A DNA stretch of 64,000 nucleotides. Source: Acidobacteriota bacterium. Its GTDB lineage: Bacteria > Acidobacteriota > Thermoanaerobaculia > UBA5066. The DNA lies in the NCBI GenBank assembly GCA_016716715.1, contig JADJVE010000009.1:62001-126000 (forward strand), given 5' to 3'. This document shows, piece by piece, positions 27,286 to 35,393 of the stretch; within the stretch, counting starts at the first letter, position 1; every line of letters begins with the position of its first letter. The notes below the pieces were generated by a model. That model was not told the origin of the DNA. It made no database searches and saw only the letters and a list, made by a program, of their open reading frames with translations. A program made the position numbers and the translations under genes.

Positions 27286-27303
27286 ACTTGCGCTAACGCA
27301 AGT
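27286..27303 (+). terminator. Short hairpin after the TPR gene
   Basis: ACTTGCG, loop CTAA, CGCAAGT: a 7-bp perfect stem starting 6 bp after the stop. It lacks a clear T run, so it is a weak terminator or transcript-end stabiliser. Confidence 0.5.
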
Positions 27304-27327
27304 CCTTCGTGCAGAGCGCTTCCCTTG

Positions 27328-27357
27328 TTGACATCGAGTTTTCCTCGAATGTAGAGT
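27328..27357 (+). promoter_or_regulatory. Sigma-70-type promoter of the TonB-receptor operon
   Basis: A perfect -35 TTGACA (27328-27333) and a -10-like TAGAGT (27352-27357) with an 18-bp spacer, in an unusually AT-rich gap. The spacer contains TCGAG/CTCGA as a small inverted repeat. Confidence 0.62.
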
Positions 27358-27469
27358 GCTTAAAACAAACCGACTGTCCGGTTTTGTAGGCTTTGCCGCA
27401 GGAGGAAACGATGTCCAAAGGCCGCCGCGCCTTCTCCCTTTCGAAACATCTTCTACTTCTCTCTCTTCC
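27336..27469. repeat. AT-rich motif, inverted pair (promoter and signal peptide)
   Basis: Forward-like GAGTTTTCCTCGAATGTAG inside the promoter and reverse-like CCCTTTCGAAACATCTTCTA (within 27433-27469) inside the signal-peptide codons. The matches are moderate; the spacing fits the other pairs. Confidence 0.4.
27365..27387 (+). promoter_or_regulatory. Candidate TetR-type operator
   Basis: ACAAACCGACTGTCCGGTTT lies just downstream of the -10 box. It contains a GAC-T-GTC core, and the arms ACAAACCG and CGGTTTTGT are nearly complementary. The size and the spot between promoter and ribosome site fit a repressor site. The TetR gene at 36247-36903, at the far end of this operon, is the natural candidate, by inference. 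Confidence 0.5.
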
Positions 27470-30194
27470 GGTCCTCCTCCTCGCGGCGCCGCGCGCCGCG
27501 GCCCAGACGGCGGCCGCGACGCTCGAGGTCGCCGCGGCGGACGCCTCGGGCGCACCCGTGCCGGGCGCCAGCGTCGAGGCGAAGAGCCCCGACACCGGCC
27601 TCACCCGCACGGGCGTCACGGACGTGACGGGCGTCGCGAAGTTCGCGGCGCTGCCCACGGGCGGGTACGACGTGACCGTCAAGCTGCAGGGCTTCGAGAC
27701 GGTCGTGCAGAAGGGCGTCGTCCTCCGCGTCGGACAGACCGGCCGCGTGAACGTCACGCTCGCGCAGCGGAAGTCCGCCGAGGTGAGCGTCGTGGCGTCG
27801 GCCCCGCTCGTCGACGTCTACAAGATCGACTCCTCGACGAACGTCTCGCCGGAGCAGATCCGGGACCTCCCGACACCCGACCGCGACTTCCAGAACCTCG
27901 CGTTCATTGCCCCGACCGTCGAGCGCGAGCGCGGCGCCTTCCGCTTCGTGACGGGCGGCCCCGTCATCGGCGGCGGCGGCAACGCGAGCCAGGCGACCAT
28001 CCTCGTCGACGGCGTCGATTTCACGGACCCTGCCCTCGGCCTCGCGAAGACGAAGTTCTCGCAGGACGCGATCTCGGAGTTTCGCGTCATCAGCAACCGC
28101 TTCGACGCCGAGGTCGGCGGCTCCGCGGGCGGCGCGCTTTCCGTCCTGACGAAGAGCGGCACGAACACGCTTTCCGGAACCGCGTTCGGCTTCTATCGCG
28201 GCCCGAACCTGCGCGCGAAGGGCGCCTTCGAGCAGGACTCCACCGTCGACTACGAGCGCAACCAGTTCGGCGCGACCGTCGGCGGCCCGATCGTGAAGGA
28301 CCGGACGTTCTTCTTCGGCTCGATCGAGCAGGTCAACGCGACGACGCCCACGCTCTTCCGCCCGAAGGGAGCGTTCGTCTCCCAGGCAGCGGACTACAAG
28401 GTGCCCATCCACCAGACGCTCGGCTACCTCGGCCTCGACCAGACGCTTTCCGAGAACAACCACCTGACCGCGAAGCTGGACTACGAGCGTTTCCGCCAGG
28501 ACAACTTCCGCGTCGGCGGCGTCCTCTCCATCCAGTACGGCCAGGAGCTGAACCGCGACAACCTCACGTTCGCGGTCGGCGACACGTGGAACCTCGGCAA
28601 CGGCTCCGTGAACGAGGCGCGCGCCCAGTTCGGCACGCGGAAATACGAGGAGCCCACGAACACGGCGGTCACGGCCGAGTGGTACTCGAGCGGCAACACG
28701 CTGCAGACGGGCGGCAACATCCTCGGCAACCTGCTCGGCGACGGCACCCAGTTCGAGTTCCGCGACACGCTGTACCTGCACTTCACGGGCGCGGGATCGC
28801 ACGACGTGAAGGTCGGCGCGGGAGTCCAGCGCGTGATCGACCGCTCGCGGATCGACACCTACCAGTACGGCCTCATGCTCTACCTGACGGACACGAAGGC
28901 TCTTCCGCTCGCCTACGCCTACGGCATCGGCTCGGCCGACGTGAAGGCGAACACGACGCGTCTCGCCGGCTACGTCCAGGACGACTGGCGGCCGATGTCG
29001 AACCTCACCGTGAGCCTCGGCGTGCGCTACGACTACGACTCCGGCGGCAACGACCCGAACATCTACCAGCCGAACCTCGGCCTCGACGGCCGCGCGATCG
29101 ACACGAACAACTTCCAGCCACGCCTCGGGATCTCGTGGGACATCACGGGCAAGGGCGCATACGTCGCCCGCGGCGGCGTCGGGATCTTCACCGGCCGCTA
29201 CCTCCTCGTCCCGGCGTTCACGGAGATGCAGCAGAACGGCTACACGGGCCGCGTGACGTACACGAACCTCAACGGAGCGCTCTTCGGGCTCCCGGCGTTC
29301 GCGCTCGACCCGAACAACCCGCAGAACACGGGCATCAAGTCCAAGCCCGCCGTCACGGTCCTGGACAAGACGCTCGACGCCCCCGAGTCCACGCAGACGA
29401 CGCTCGGGTTCACGGCGAAGCTCGGCCAGACGGGCCTCTACGCGGACGTCGAAGGCATCTACATGAAGGGCCGCAAGGAGATCACGGTCACGGACCGCAA
29501 CTGGAGCGGCAACGCGACCCACACCCGGCCGAACACGGCATTCGACCAGATCAACACGTACACGAACGACGGCCGCTCCGAGTACATGGCCGCCGTCTTC
29601 TCCCTGAACGGCAACATCAAGGGCGGCCACGTCGTGACGGCGTCGCTCACGATGGCCTCCAAGCACAACATCTCCGACGACTTCAGCCCCGAGTTCCCGA
29701 CGGGCTACCCGAACGACCCCGCGAATCTGGATGCCGAGTACGGCCGCGCGCGGTCCTGGGAGCGGTACCGCATCGTCATCTCGGGAATCGCGCGCCTGCC
29801 CTGGGGCATCAACGTCGCGCCCGTCTTCGAATACGGCGCCGGGCAGCCGTGGACGCAGCGCCTCGGCTACGACTACAACGGCGACGGCAAGAACTCCGAC
29901 CGCCCGGCGGGCGTGGACCGCTTCGCCGAGGACGGCCCGGCCTACCGCAACGTGAACATCCGCGTCTCGAAGATGTTCAACTTCAGCGGGATCGGCGTCG
30001 AGCTGATCGCCGAGTGCTTCAACGTCTTCAACACGGTCAACTACGACGTGACGTCGATCGACGGCGCCCGGTACCTGTCCGGACCGACGATCACGAACCC
30101 GGCGGCCGCCGCCGTCGTGAACCCGAACTACGGCAGGGCCTCCGCGACGCTGCCTCCGCGCGAAGGTCAGATCGGCCTCCGCGTGACCTTCTGA
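27411..30194 (+). CDS. TonB-dependent receptor, Oar-like, with carboxypeptidase-regulatory domain
   Basis: 927 aa from ATG 27411, preceded by AGGAGG at ideal spacing. A signal peptide (LLLLSLPVLLLAAPRAAAQ) leads to a carboxypeptidase-regulatory-like beta sandwich (about 30-115: DASGAPVPGASVEAK, GVAKFAALPTGGYDVTVK). The plug follows (about 120-260: LPTPDRDFQNLAFIAPTV, ILVDGVDFTDP, GGSAGGALSVLTKSGTN), and then a long outer-membrane barrel ending RVTF. Acidobacteriota encode many of these as importers of poorly known ligands. It heads an operon of acyl-processing enzymes, so a lipid-like or acylated ligand is plausible, by inference. Confidence 0.9.
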   Translation: MSKGRRAFSLSKHLLLLSLPVLLLAAPRAAAQTAAATLEVAAADASGAPVPGASVEAKSPDTGLTRTGVTDVTGVAKFAALPTGGYDVTVKLQGFETVVQKGVVLRVGQTGRVNVTLAQRKSAEVSVVASAPLVDVYKIDSSTNVSPEQIRDLPTPDRDFQNLAFIAPTVERERGAFRFVTGGPVIGGGGNASQATILVDGVDFTDPALGLAKTKFSQDAISEFRVISNRFDAEVGGSAGGALSVLTKSGTNTLSGTAFGFYRGPNLRAKGAFEQDSTVDYERNQFGATVGGPIVKDRTFFFGSIEQVNATTPTLFRPKGAFVSQAADYKVPIHQTLGYLGLDQTLSENNHLTAKLDYERFRQDNFRVGGVLSIQYGQELNRDNLTFAVGDTWNLGNGSVNEARAQFGTRKYEEPTNTAVTAEWYSSGNTLQTGGNILGNLLGDGTQFEFRDTLYLHFTGAGSHDVKVGAGVQRVIDRSRIDTYQYGLMLYLTDTKALPLAYAYGIGSADVKANTTRLAGYVQDDWRPMSNLTVSLGVRYDYDSGGNDPNIYQPNLGLDGRAIDTNNFQPRLGISWDITGKGAYVARGGVGIFTGRYLLVPAFTEMQQNGYTGRVTYTNLNGALFGLPAFALDPNNPQNTGIKSKPAVTVLDKTLDAPESTQTTLGFTAKLGQTGLYADVEGIYMKGRKEITVTDRNWSGNATHTRPNTAFDQINTYTNDGRSEYMAAVFSLNGNIKGGHVVTASLTMASKHNISDDFSPEFPTGYPNDPANLDAEYGRARSWERYRIVISGIARLPWGINVAPVFEYGAGQPWTQRLGYDYNGDGKNSDRPAGVDRFAEDGPAYRNVNIRVSKMFNFSGIGVELIAECFNVFNTVNYDVTSIDGARYLSGPTITNPAAAAVVNPNYGRASATLPPREGQIGLRVTF

Positions 30195-30196
30195 CC

Positions 30197-30961
30197 ATGC
30201 GCGTCGCCATCGTCACGGGAGGCGCGGCCGGCATCGGCCGCGCCACGGCCCTGCGCTTCGCCCAGGGCGGCTGCGCCGTGTCCGCGTGGGACGTGGACGA
30301 GGTGAAGGCCGCGGCTCTCGTTCCCGAGCTCCAGGCGGCGGGCGCGCCCGCCGCCGAGGGCCGGAAGGTGGACGTCACCGATGCCGCGGCGGTGGACCGC
30401 GCGGTCTCGGAGGTCTTCTCGCGCTTCGGGCGGGTCGACGTCCTCGTGAACAACGCGGGGATCGTGAAGGACTCGCAGCTCGTCAAGTGGAAGGACGGCG
30501 CCGTCGTCTCGACCATGTCCGACGGGGATTTCGACAGGGTCATCTCGGTCAACCTCAAGGGCGTCTTCAACTGCACGCGAGCCGTGGCCCCCGCGATGAT
30601 CAAGCAGGGGAGCGGCGTCGTCCTGAACGCGTCGTCCGTCGTCGGCCTCTACGGCAATTTCGGCCAGACGAACTATGCCGCCACGAAAGCCGGCGTCATC
30701 TCCTTCACGCAGACGTGGGCCCGCGAGCTCGGGAAGTTCGGCATCCGCGTGAACGCGGTCGCGCCGGGCTTCGTCGCCACCGAGATCATCAAGGCGATGC
30801 CCGAGAAGGTCATCGCGGGGATGGTCTCGAAGACCCCCGTCGGCCGGATGGGGAAGCCCGAGGACATCGCCGAGGCCTACTTCTGGCTCGCGTCGGATGC
30901 GGCCGCGTTCGTCCACGGCGCGACGCTCTCGGTGGACGGCGGGCTGGTGCTCGGCACATGA
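30197..30961 (+). CDS. Short-chain dehydrogenase/reductase (FabG-like)
   Basis: 254 aa, two bases after the receptor stop. Cofactor motif TGGAAGIGRA, NNAGIV, catalytic Ser in NASSVVGLYG, YAATKAG (YxxxK), and the C-terminal SVDGGLVLGT. It is a classical 250-aa SDR, probably a 3-oxoacyl reductase. Asp in AWDVDE after strand 2 hints at NAD rather than NADP use. The stop overlaps the next start (ATGA). It fits as the ketoreductase of the acyl operon. Confidence 0.88.
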   Translation: MRVAIVTGGAAGIGRATALRFAQGGCAVSAWDVDEVKAAALVPELQAAGAPAAEGRKVDVTDAAAVDRAVSEVFSRFGRVDVLVNNAGIVKDSQLVKWKDGAVVSTMSDGDFDRVISVNLKGVFNCTRAVAPAMIKQGSGVVLNASSVVGLYGNFGQTNYAATKAGVISFTQTWARELGKFGIRVNAVAPGFVATEIIKAMPEKVIAGMVSKTPVGRMGKPEDIAEAYFWLASDAAAFVHGATLSVDGGLVLGT

Positions 30962-31953
30962 GCCCCTCGGCCCGGATCATCTCGACCGGCTCCTATCTGC
31001 CGGAGATCGAGGTGTCGAACGACGCGCTGCGCGAGCGCTTCAAGACGATCGCGCCCGAATTCGTCGACAAGATGGAGGCGGGCAGCGGGATCAAGACCCG
31101 CTGGTGGGCGCCGCCCGACTGGGCGACGTCCGACCTCGCCGTCCGCGCGGCGCAGAAGGCTCTCGCGGCGGCGGGGAAGAAGCCCGAGGACGTCGACCTC
31201 GTCCTCCTCGGTACGGACTCGCCGGACTTCGTGACGCCGGCCACTTCCGTCGTCGTCCAGCACAAGCTCGGCGCGAAGAACGCCGGGACCTTCGACGTCG
31301 GCTGCGCGTGTGCGTCCTTTCCGACGTGCCTTGCGACCGCCGCCGGCCTCATCGCGACGAACAAGTCGTTGAAGACCGTCGTGGCGATCGGCGCGTACAT
31401 GATGCACAAGCTCACGGACCCGAACGATCCGATGATCTTCTTCTTCGGGGACGGCGCGGGCGCCGCCGTGCTCGGGCCGTCCGACGCCCCGGGCTTCGTG
31501 GCGTCCGGCTTCCGCGCCGACGGGTCGTTCAACCGCAACTGGGCGATCCTTTCCGGCGGCACGGACGAGCCGGCTTCACTCGAGTCCGTGAAGGCCGGCC
31601 GCACGACGGTCAAGCTCATCGAGCGCTACCCGCCGGAGCTCAACAACGAAGGCTGGCCGAAGCTCGTGCGCCAGATGGCGGCGGACGGAGGGTTTGCCGT
31701 TTCCGACATCGACATGCTCATCCTGACGCAGGTCAGGCGGCCGACGATCGAGCTCGTCATGCAGGACCTCGGGCTGCCGATGGAAAAGACGCACATGGTG
31801 ATGGACAAGTGGGGTTACACGGGCTCGGCGAGCGTCGCGATGGCGTTCGACGACGCCCGCGCCAAGGGGAAGGTCAAGGCCGGGGACCTCGTCGTCTTCG
31901 TGGCGTCCGGCGTCGGCTACAACATGGCGGGCGCCGCCTTCCGCATGGTCTAG
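30958..31953 (+). CDS. KAS III (FabH/OleA)-like protein lacking catalytic His and Asn
   Basis: 331 aa; its ATG overlaps the SDR stop. Thiolase-fold KAS III protein: the N-terminus has SARIISTGSYLPEIEVSN, the nucleophile Cys118 lies in DVGCACASF (Cys116 nearby), and FFFGDGAGAAVLG is present. Where FabH has the PHQAN histidine, this has LTQVR (Thr257). Where FabH has GNTS, this has GYTGS (Tyr287). The decarboxylating triad is therefore reduced to Cys only. It may act as an acyltransferase, thioesterase or regulatory partner rather than a Claisen condensing enzyme. The neighbouring SDR, hydrolase and AMP-ligase genes resemble the oleABCD gene set. Confidence 0.82.
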   Translation: MSPSARIISTGSYLPEIEVSNDALRERFKTIAPEFVDKMEAGSGIKTRWWAPPDWATSDLAVRAAQKALAAAGKKPEDVDLVLLGTDSPDFVTPATSVVVQHKLGAKNAGTFDVGCACASFPTCLATAAGLIATNKSLKTVVAIGAYMMHKLTDPNDPMIFFFGDGAGAAVLGPSDAPGFVASGFRADGSFNRNWAILSGGTDEPASLESVKAGRTTVKLIERYPPELNNEGWPKLVRQMAADGGFAVSDIDMLILTQVRRPTIELVMQDLGLPMEKTHMVMDKWGYTGSASVAMAFDDARAKGKVKAGDLVVFVASGVGYNMAGAAFRMV

Positions 31954-31966
31954 GCTGCGGGGCACC

Positions 31967-32938
31967 GTGCCGCGCGCCGCGAAGATCCTCCTCGGCCTCG
32001 TCGCCGCCCTCGTCCTCCTCGGGGCGGCGGCGGGGGCGATCTTCTGGAAGAAGCCGCTCGCCACGCTCGCGTGGATCGGCCGCCGGAGGCTCTCGTCGTC
32101 GGGTTTCGAGAAGCACGTTCGGCCGTCCGCCGTGGGGCCGCAGGTCGTGTTCTCCGGCGGTGGCGGTGCGCCGGTCGTCCTCGTCCACGGCGCGGGCGAC
32201 CAGGCCGGCGGGTGGTCGAAGGTCGCGCCGCGCCTCGCGAGGAGTTTCTCGGTCGTAGCGGTCGACCTCGCCGGCCACGGCGAGAGCGCGCCGGCGGAGG
32301 GGTCGCTGCCGTTCGCGACTCTTCTCTCCGGATTCGACGGCGCGATGAAGGAGTTGCCGCAGGGCAAGGTGACTCTCGTCGGAAATTCGCTCGGAGCATG
32401 GGTCGCGACGGTGTGGGCGAGGGAGCATCCCGATCGCGTGAGTCACCTGGTGCTCGTGAACGGCGGCCCCCTGCTCGGCGACCGCCCCGACCTCACGCTC
32501 CAGCCGAAGACGCGCGCGGAGGCCGACAAGACGCTTGCCGCCCTGCGCGACCCGTCGGCTCCGCTGATCCCGGATTTCGTCGTGGACGACATCATCCGCG
32601 AGGCGGCAAGGGGTCCGATCGCGCGGCTCGCCGCCGAGGCGAAGGGCATGCCCGCGTACCTCCTCGACGGAAAGCTCGCTGGTTTCGACGTCCCCGTGGA
32701 CCTCCTCTGGGGCGCGTCCGACAAGCTGGTCTCCGTCGACTACGCGAAACGCCTCGCCGGACAGCTGCCGGCAGCGCGCCTCACGACGATCGACCGCTGC
32801 GGGCACGCGCCGCAGGTCGAGTGTCCCGACCGGTTCACGGAGGCGCTCCTGAAAGTCCTCAAGGATCCCGTGCCCGAGCCCACCGTCTCGTCGCCGCCGG
32901 TCGCCGCGCCCGCTGCCGCGACGGCCGCCCGGCCATGA
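31967..32938 (+). CDS. Membrane-anchored alpha/beta hydrolase
   Basis: 323 aa, GTG start. An N-terminal membrane anchor (ILLGLVAALVLLGAAAGAIF) precedes an alpha/beta-hydrolase fold: oxyanion HGAGDQAGGW, nucleophile elbow GNSLGA, acid in WGASDKL and His in CGHAPQ, so the triad is complete. It acts on the outer face or is tethered to the inner membrane. Stop/start ATGA overlap with the ligase gene. An acyl ester or lactone substrate is an inference from the neighbours. Confidence 0.85.
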   Translation: MPRAAKILLGLVAALVLLGAAAGAIFWKKPLATLAWIGRRRLSSSGFEKHVRPSAVGPQVVFSGGGGAPVVLVHGAGDQAGGWSKVAPRLARSFSVVAVDLAGHGESAPAEGSLPFATLLSGFDGAMKELPQGKVTLVGNSLGAWVATVWAREHPDRVSHLVLVNGGPLLGDRPDLTLQPKTRAEADKTLAALRDPSAPLIPDFVVDDIIREAARGPIARLAAEAKGMPAYLLDGKLAGFDVPVDLLWGASDKLVSVDYAKRLAGQLPAARLTTIDRCGHAPQVECPDRFTEALLKVLKDPVPEPTVSSPPVAAPAAATAARP

Positions 32939-34584
32939 TTTCGGGCGACGTCCTCGGGGAGCGCGCGCGGCTCTCGCCGGACAAGACGGCGCTCGTCGAG
33001 GTCGCGACAGGCCGGCGCTTCACGTATTCCGAACTGGACGCGCGCGCCAGATCCGCGGCGCGGACGCTGACGGAAGGGCTCGGCCTGAAGAAGGGCGACC
33101 GCCTCGCCCTCCTCGCGGGCAATTGCGTGGAGTTCCTCGACGTCTTCTTCGCGTGCGGCAAGAACGGCGTCGTCCTCGTCCCGCTCAACACGCGGCAGAC
33201 GGCGGCGGAGCTCCAGGGTGTCATCGAAGACGCCGAGCCGCGGGCTTTGATATTCGGTGCGACGTTTGAAGAGACCGTTGAAGATTTGCTTAGAAGGGTA
33301 AGAGGAGTCAGGGCAGTGCCTCTCGACGCTCCGGCAGCGCCAGGTGCGGCGGCCGCGTCCGCGCACAGCGCCCACACCACCTTCAAAGAAATCTCCTCTT
33401 CTCTTCCATCGGCGCCCACTGGCGCCGATGCAGAAGTCTCCGGTCCCGAAGACCTCTACTGCCTCCTCTACACGTCCGGAACCACGGGCAAGCCGAAGGG
33501 CGTGATGGTGCCGCACCGGATGGTGGCGTGGAACGCGGTGAACACCGTCGTGTCGTGGCAGCTCCGCGAGGACGACGTGTCGCCCATCTACACGCCGCTC
33601 TACCACGCGGGCGGGTTGGGCGCGTTCCTGACGCCCATCTTCGCGGTCGGGGGGACGATCGTCCTTCTCGCGGGCTTCGACGCCGCCGAGGTGCTCGCGA
33701 CGATCGGGCGGGAGCGCTGCACGGTCGCCCTCGGGGTCCCGACGATCTTCCGGATGCTCCAGGAGCATCCCGACTGGGCGTCCGCGGACTTCTCGAGCAT
33801 CCGCTACTTTGCCAGCGGCGGGGCGCCGCTGCCTCTCGACATCATCGAGACGTGGCAAAGGCGCGGCGCGAACTTCAAGCAGGGTTACGGCCTCACGGAA
33901 GTCGGTGTGAACTGCTTCGCGATGAGCGTCGAAGAGTCGATCCGGAAGGCCGGGTCGATCGGCCGGCCGATGATGTTCACCCGGGCGAAGCTGACGGATG
34001 AAGAGGGAAACGAGGTCCCGATCGGCGAGGTCGGCGAGCTCCTGCTCAAAGGCCCGCACGTCTGCAAGGGCTACTACAGGAACCCGGAGGCCACGGCCGC
34101 GTCGCTCGACGCCGAGGGCTGGTTCCACACGGGCGACCTTGCGAAGAAGGACGAAGACGGGTTCTTCACGATCGCGGGCCGCAAGAAGGACATGCTCATC
34201 TCGGGCGGCGTCAACGTCTATCCCGCCGAGATCGAGGCCGTCCTCTTCCGGCACCCGCTCGTGAAGGACGTCGCCGTCGTCGGCGTCCCGGACGAGAAGT
34301 GGGGGGAAGTCGGCGTCGCGTTCGTCGTGAGACGGGAAGAAGAGGGAAAGAGAGAAGAGAGGATTTTCTTAGAAGGTGAAGAGGGGAAGGCGGAAGCGGC
34401 GGCCGCGGCGGAGCTGACCGGATTCGTCGGTTCGCGCCTCGCGAAGTACAAGATCCCACGGGAATTCGTCTTCGTCGATGCGCTTCCGCGCACCCCATAC
34501 GGCAAGGTCGTGAAGGGCGAACTCCGGTCTCTTTACCTTTCAAAGAAATCTTCTTCTTCGGCCTCTTCGGAAGTTCCCGAATGA
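32935..34584 (+). CDS. AMP-forming acyl-CoA synthetase
   Basis: 549 aa. Core motifs are complete: YTSGTTGKPKG (P-loop), YGLTEVGVN, GWFHTGDL, GRKKDMLISGGVNVYPAEIE, and the C-terminal adenylation Lys in TPYGKVVKGEL. This is a medium/long-chain fatty acyl-CoA ligase type. Two stretches look foreign: a Ser/Ala-rich loop at about 125-160, and a charged insert around 470-490 (REERIFLEGEEGKAEAAAA) absent from typical relatives. Both coincide with AT-rich motif copies, as does the Ser-rich tail (LSKKSSSS). The gene overlaps its neighbours at both ends. Confidence 0.9.
   Translation: MISGDVLGERARLSPDKTALVEVATGRRFTYSELDARARSAARTLTEGLGLKKGDRLALLAGNCVEFLDVFFACGKNGVVLVPLNTRQTAAELQGVIEDAEPRALIFGATFEETVEDLLRRVRGVRAVPLDAPAAPGAAAASAHSAHTTFKEISSSLPSAPTGADAEVSGPEDLYCLLYTSGTTGKPKGVMVPHRMVAWNAVNTVVSWQLREDDVSPIYTPLYHAGGLGAFLTPIFAVGGTIVLLAGFDAAEVLATIGRERCTVALGVPTIFRMLQEHPDWASADFSSIRYFASGGAPLPLDIIETWQRRGANFKQGYGLTEVGVNCFAMSVEESIRKAGSIGRPMMFTRAKLTDEEGNEVPIGEVGELLLKGPHVCKGYYRNPEATAASLDAEGWFHTGDLAKKDEDGFFTIAGRKKDMLISGGVNVYPAEIEAVLFRHPLVKDVAVVGVPDEKWGEVGVAFVVRREEEGKREERIFLEGEEGKAEAAAAAELTGFVGSRLAKYKIPREFVFVDALPRTPYGKVVKGELRSLYLSKKSSSSASSEVPE
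33280..33407. repeat. AT-rich motif, inverted pair (acyl-CoA ligase, first)
   Basis: Forward GATTTGCTTAGAAGGGTAAG (within 33280-33305) and reverse CCACCTTCAAAGAAATCTCC (within 33375-33407). The forward copy is read as EDLLRRV, one base out of register with the KIFLEGE reading seen elsewhere. Confidence 0.65.
34354..34561. repeat. AT-rich motif, inverted pair (acyl-CoA ligase, second)
   Basis: Forward GATTTTCTTAGAAGGTGAAG (within 34354-34386), embedded in a purine-rich tract, and reverse ACCTTTCAAAGAAATCTTCT (within 34532-34561). The enclosed sequence encodes the conserved C-terminal ligase lobe. A TTA codon occurs in the forward copy, rare at this GC content. Confidence 0.75.
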
Positions 34585-35393
34585 GCGTCCTCGCCCACAA
34601 GGTGGAGGGCGAGGGTCCCCCTCTCCTGCTCCTCAACGGCGGGATGATGTCGTTCTCCGCCTGGGAGCCGATTGCGCGGCGTCTCGCCGTGCGGCACCGC
34701 GTCATCCGCTGCGACTTCCGGGGCCAGCTTCTCTCGCCCGGCGAGCCGCGCGCGTCCATGGAGGAGCACGCGGACGACGTCGCGGCGCTTCTCGAGTCGC
34801 TGACGTTGGGGCCGGTCGACGTCGTCGCGGCGTCGTACGGTGCCTACGCCGGGCTCCTTCTCACGGCGCGCCATCCGGAGCGCGTCGGATCCGTCGTCGC
34901 CGCCACCGTGACGGACGTCGCGAGGGCCGGCGACGCGGGGCTCGGCGAGGTGGGCGCGCGCCTCGCGGCCGCCGTCCGCGCCGCGGCCCGGGGCGGCGAC
35001 CGGACGGAGGTCTACGACGCAATCGTGCAGCTCGCCTATACGCCCGAGTGGCAGGCCGCCCACGCGGACGAGCTCGCGCTGCGCCGCGGGCAGGTCGGCC
35101 TCCTGCCGGGCGCGTGGTTCACGGGGCTCGAGGGGCTGCTTACGGCTCTCGAAAAGGTCGACCTGAGGGCCGCCCTGGCGAAGATCTCCTGCCCGGTCCT
35201 CGTCGTCGCCGCGGAGCGCGACGCCGCGATGCCGCTCGAGAGGACGAAGGCCGTGGCGGACGGAATCCCGGCCGCGCACTTCGTCGTCGTGCCGGGCGCG
35301 GGCCACGCTCTCGTCGTCGAATGCGAGGACGAGTTCGTCCTCCTCGTCGAGCGCTTTCTCGCGCGCGTGCACCGCGCCGGAGGAACGGCGTGA
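34581..35393 (+). CDS. Alpha/beta hydrolase
   Basis: 270 aa, ATG overlapping the ligase stop. Oxyanion loop NGGMMSFSAW, nucleophile AASYGAYAG (Ser within SYG), acid in AAERDAAMP and His in GAGHALVVE. Complete triad, soluble, no signal. It resembles 3-oxoadipate enol-lactonase or haloalkane-dehalogenase relatives. Together with the next gene it gives three hydrolases in one operon, pointing to stepwise processing of ester, lactone or thioester bonds. Confidence 0.85.
   Translation: MSVLAHKVEGEGPPLLLLNGGMMSFSAWEPIARRLAVRHRVIRCDFRGQLLSPGEPRASMEEHADDVAALLESLTLGPVDVVAASYGAYAGLLLTARHPERVGSVVAATVTDVARAGDAGLGEVGARLAAAVRAAARGGDRTEVYDAIVQLAYTPEWQAAHADELALRRGQVGLLPGAWFTGLEGLLTALEKVDLRAALAKISCPVLVVAAERDAAMPLERTKAVADGIPAAHFVVVPGAGHALVVECEDEFVLLVERFLARVHRAGGTA

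Noticed and set aside
27453..29666. Minus-strand open frame of 737 codons
   Set aside because: Antisense to the TonB receptor; no recognisable domain.
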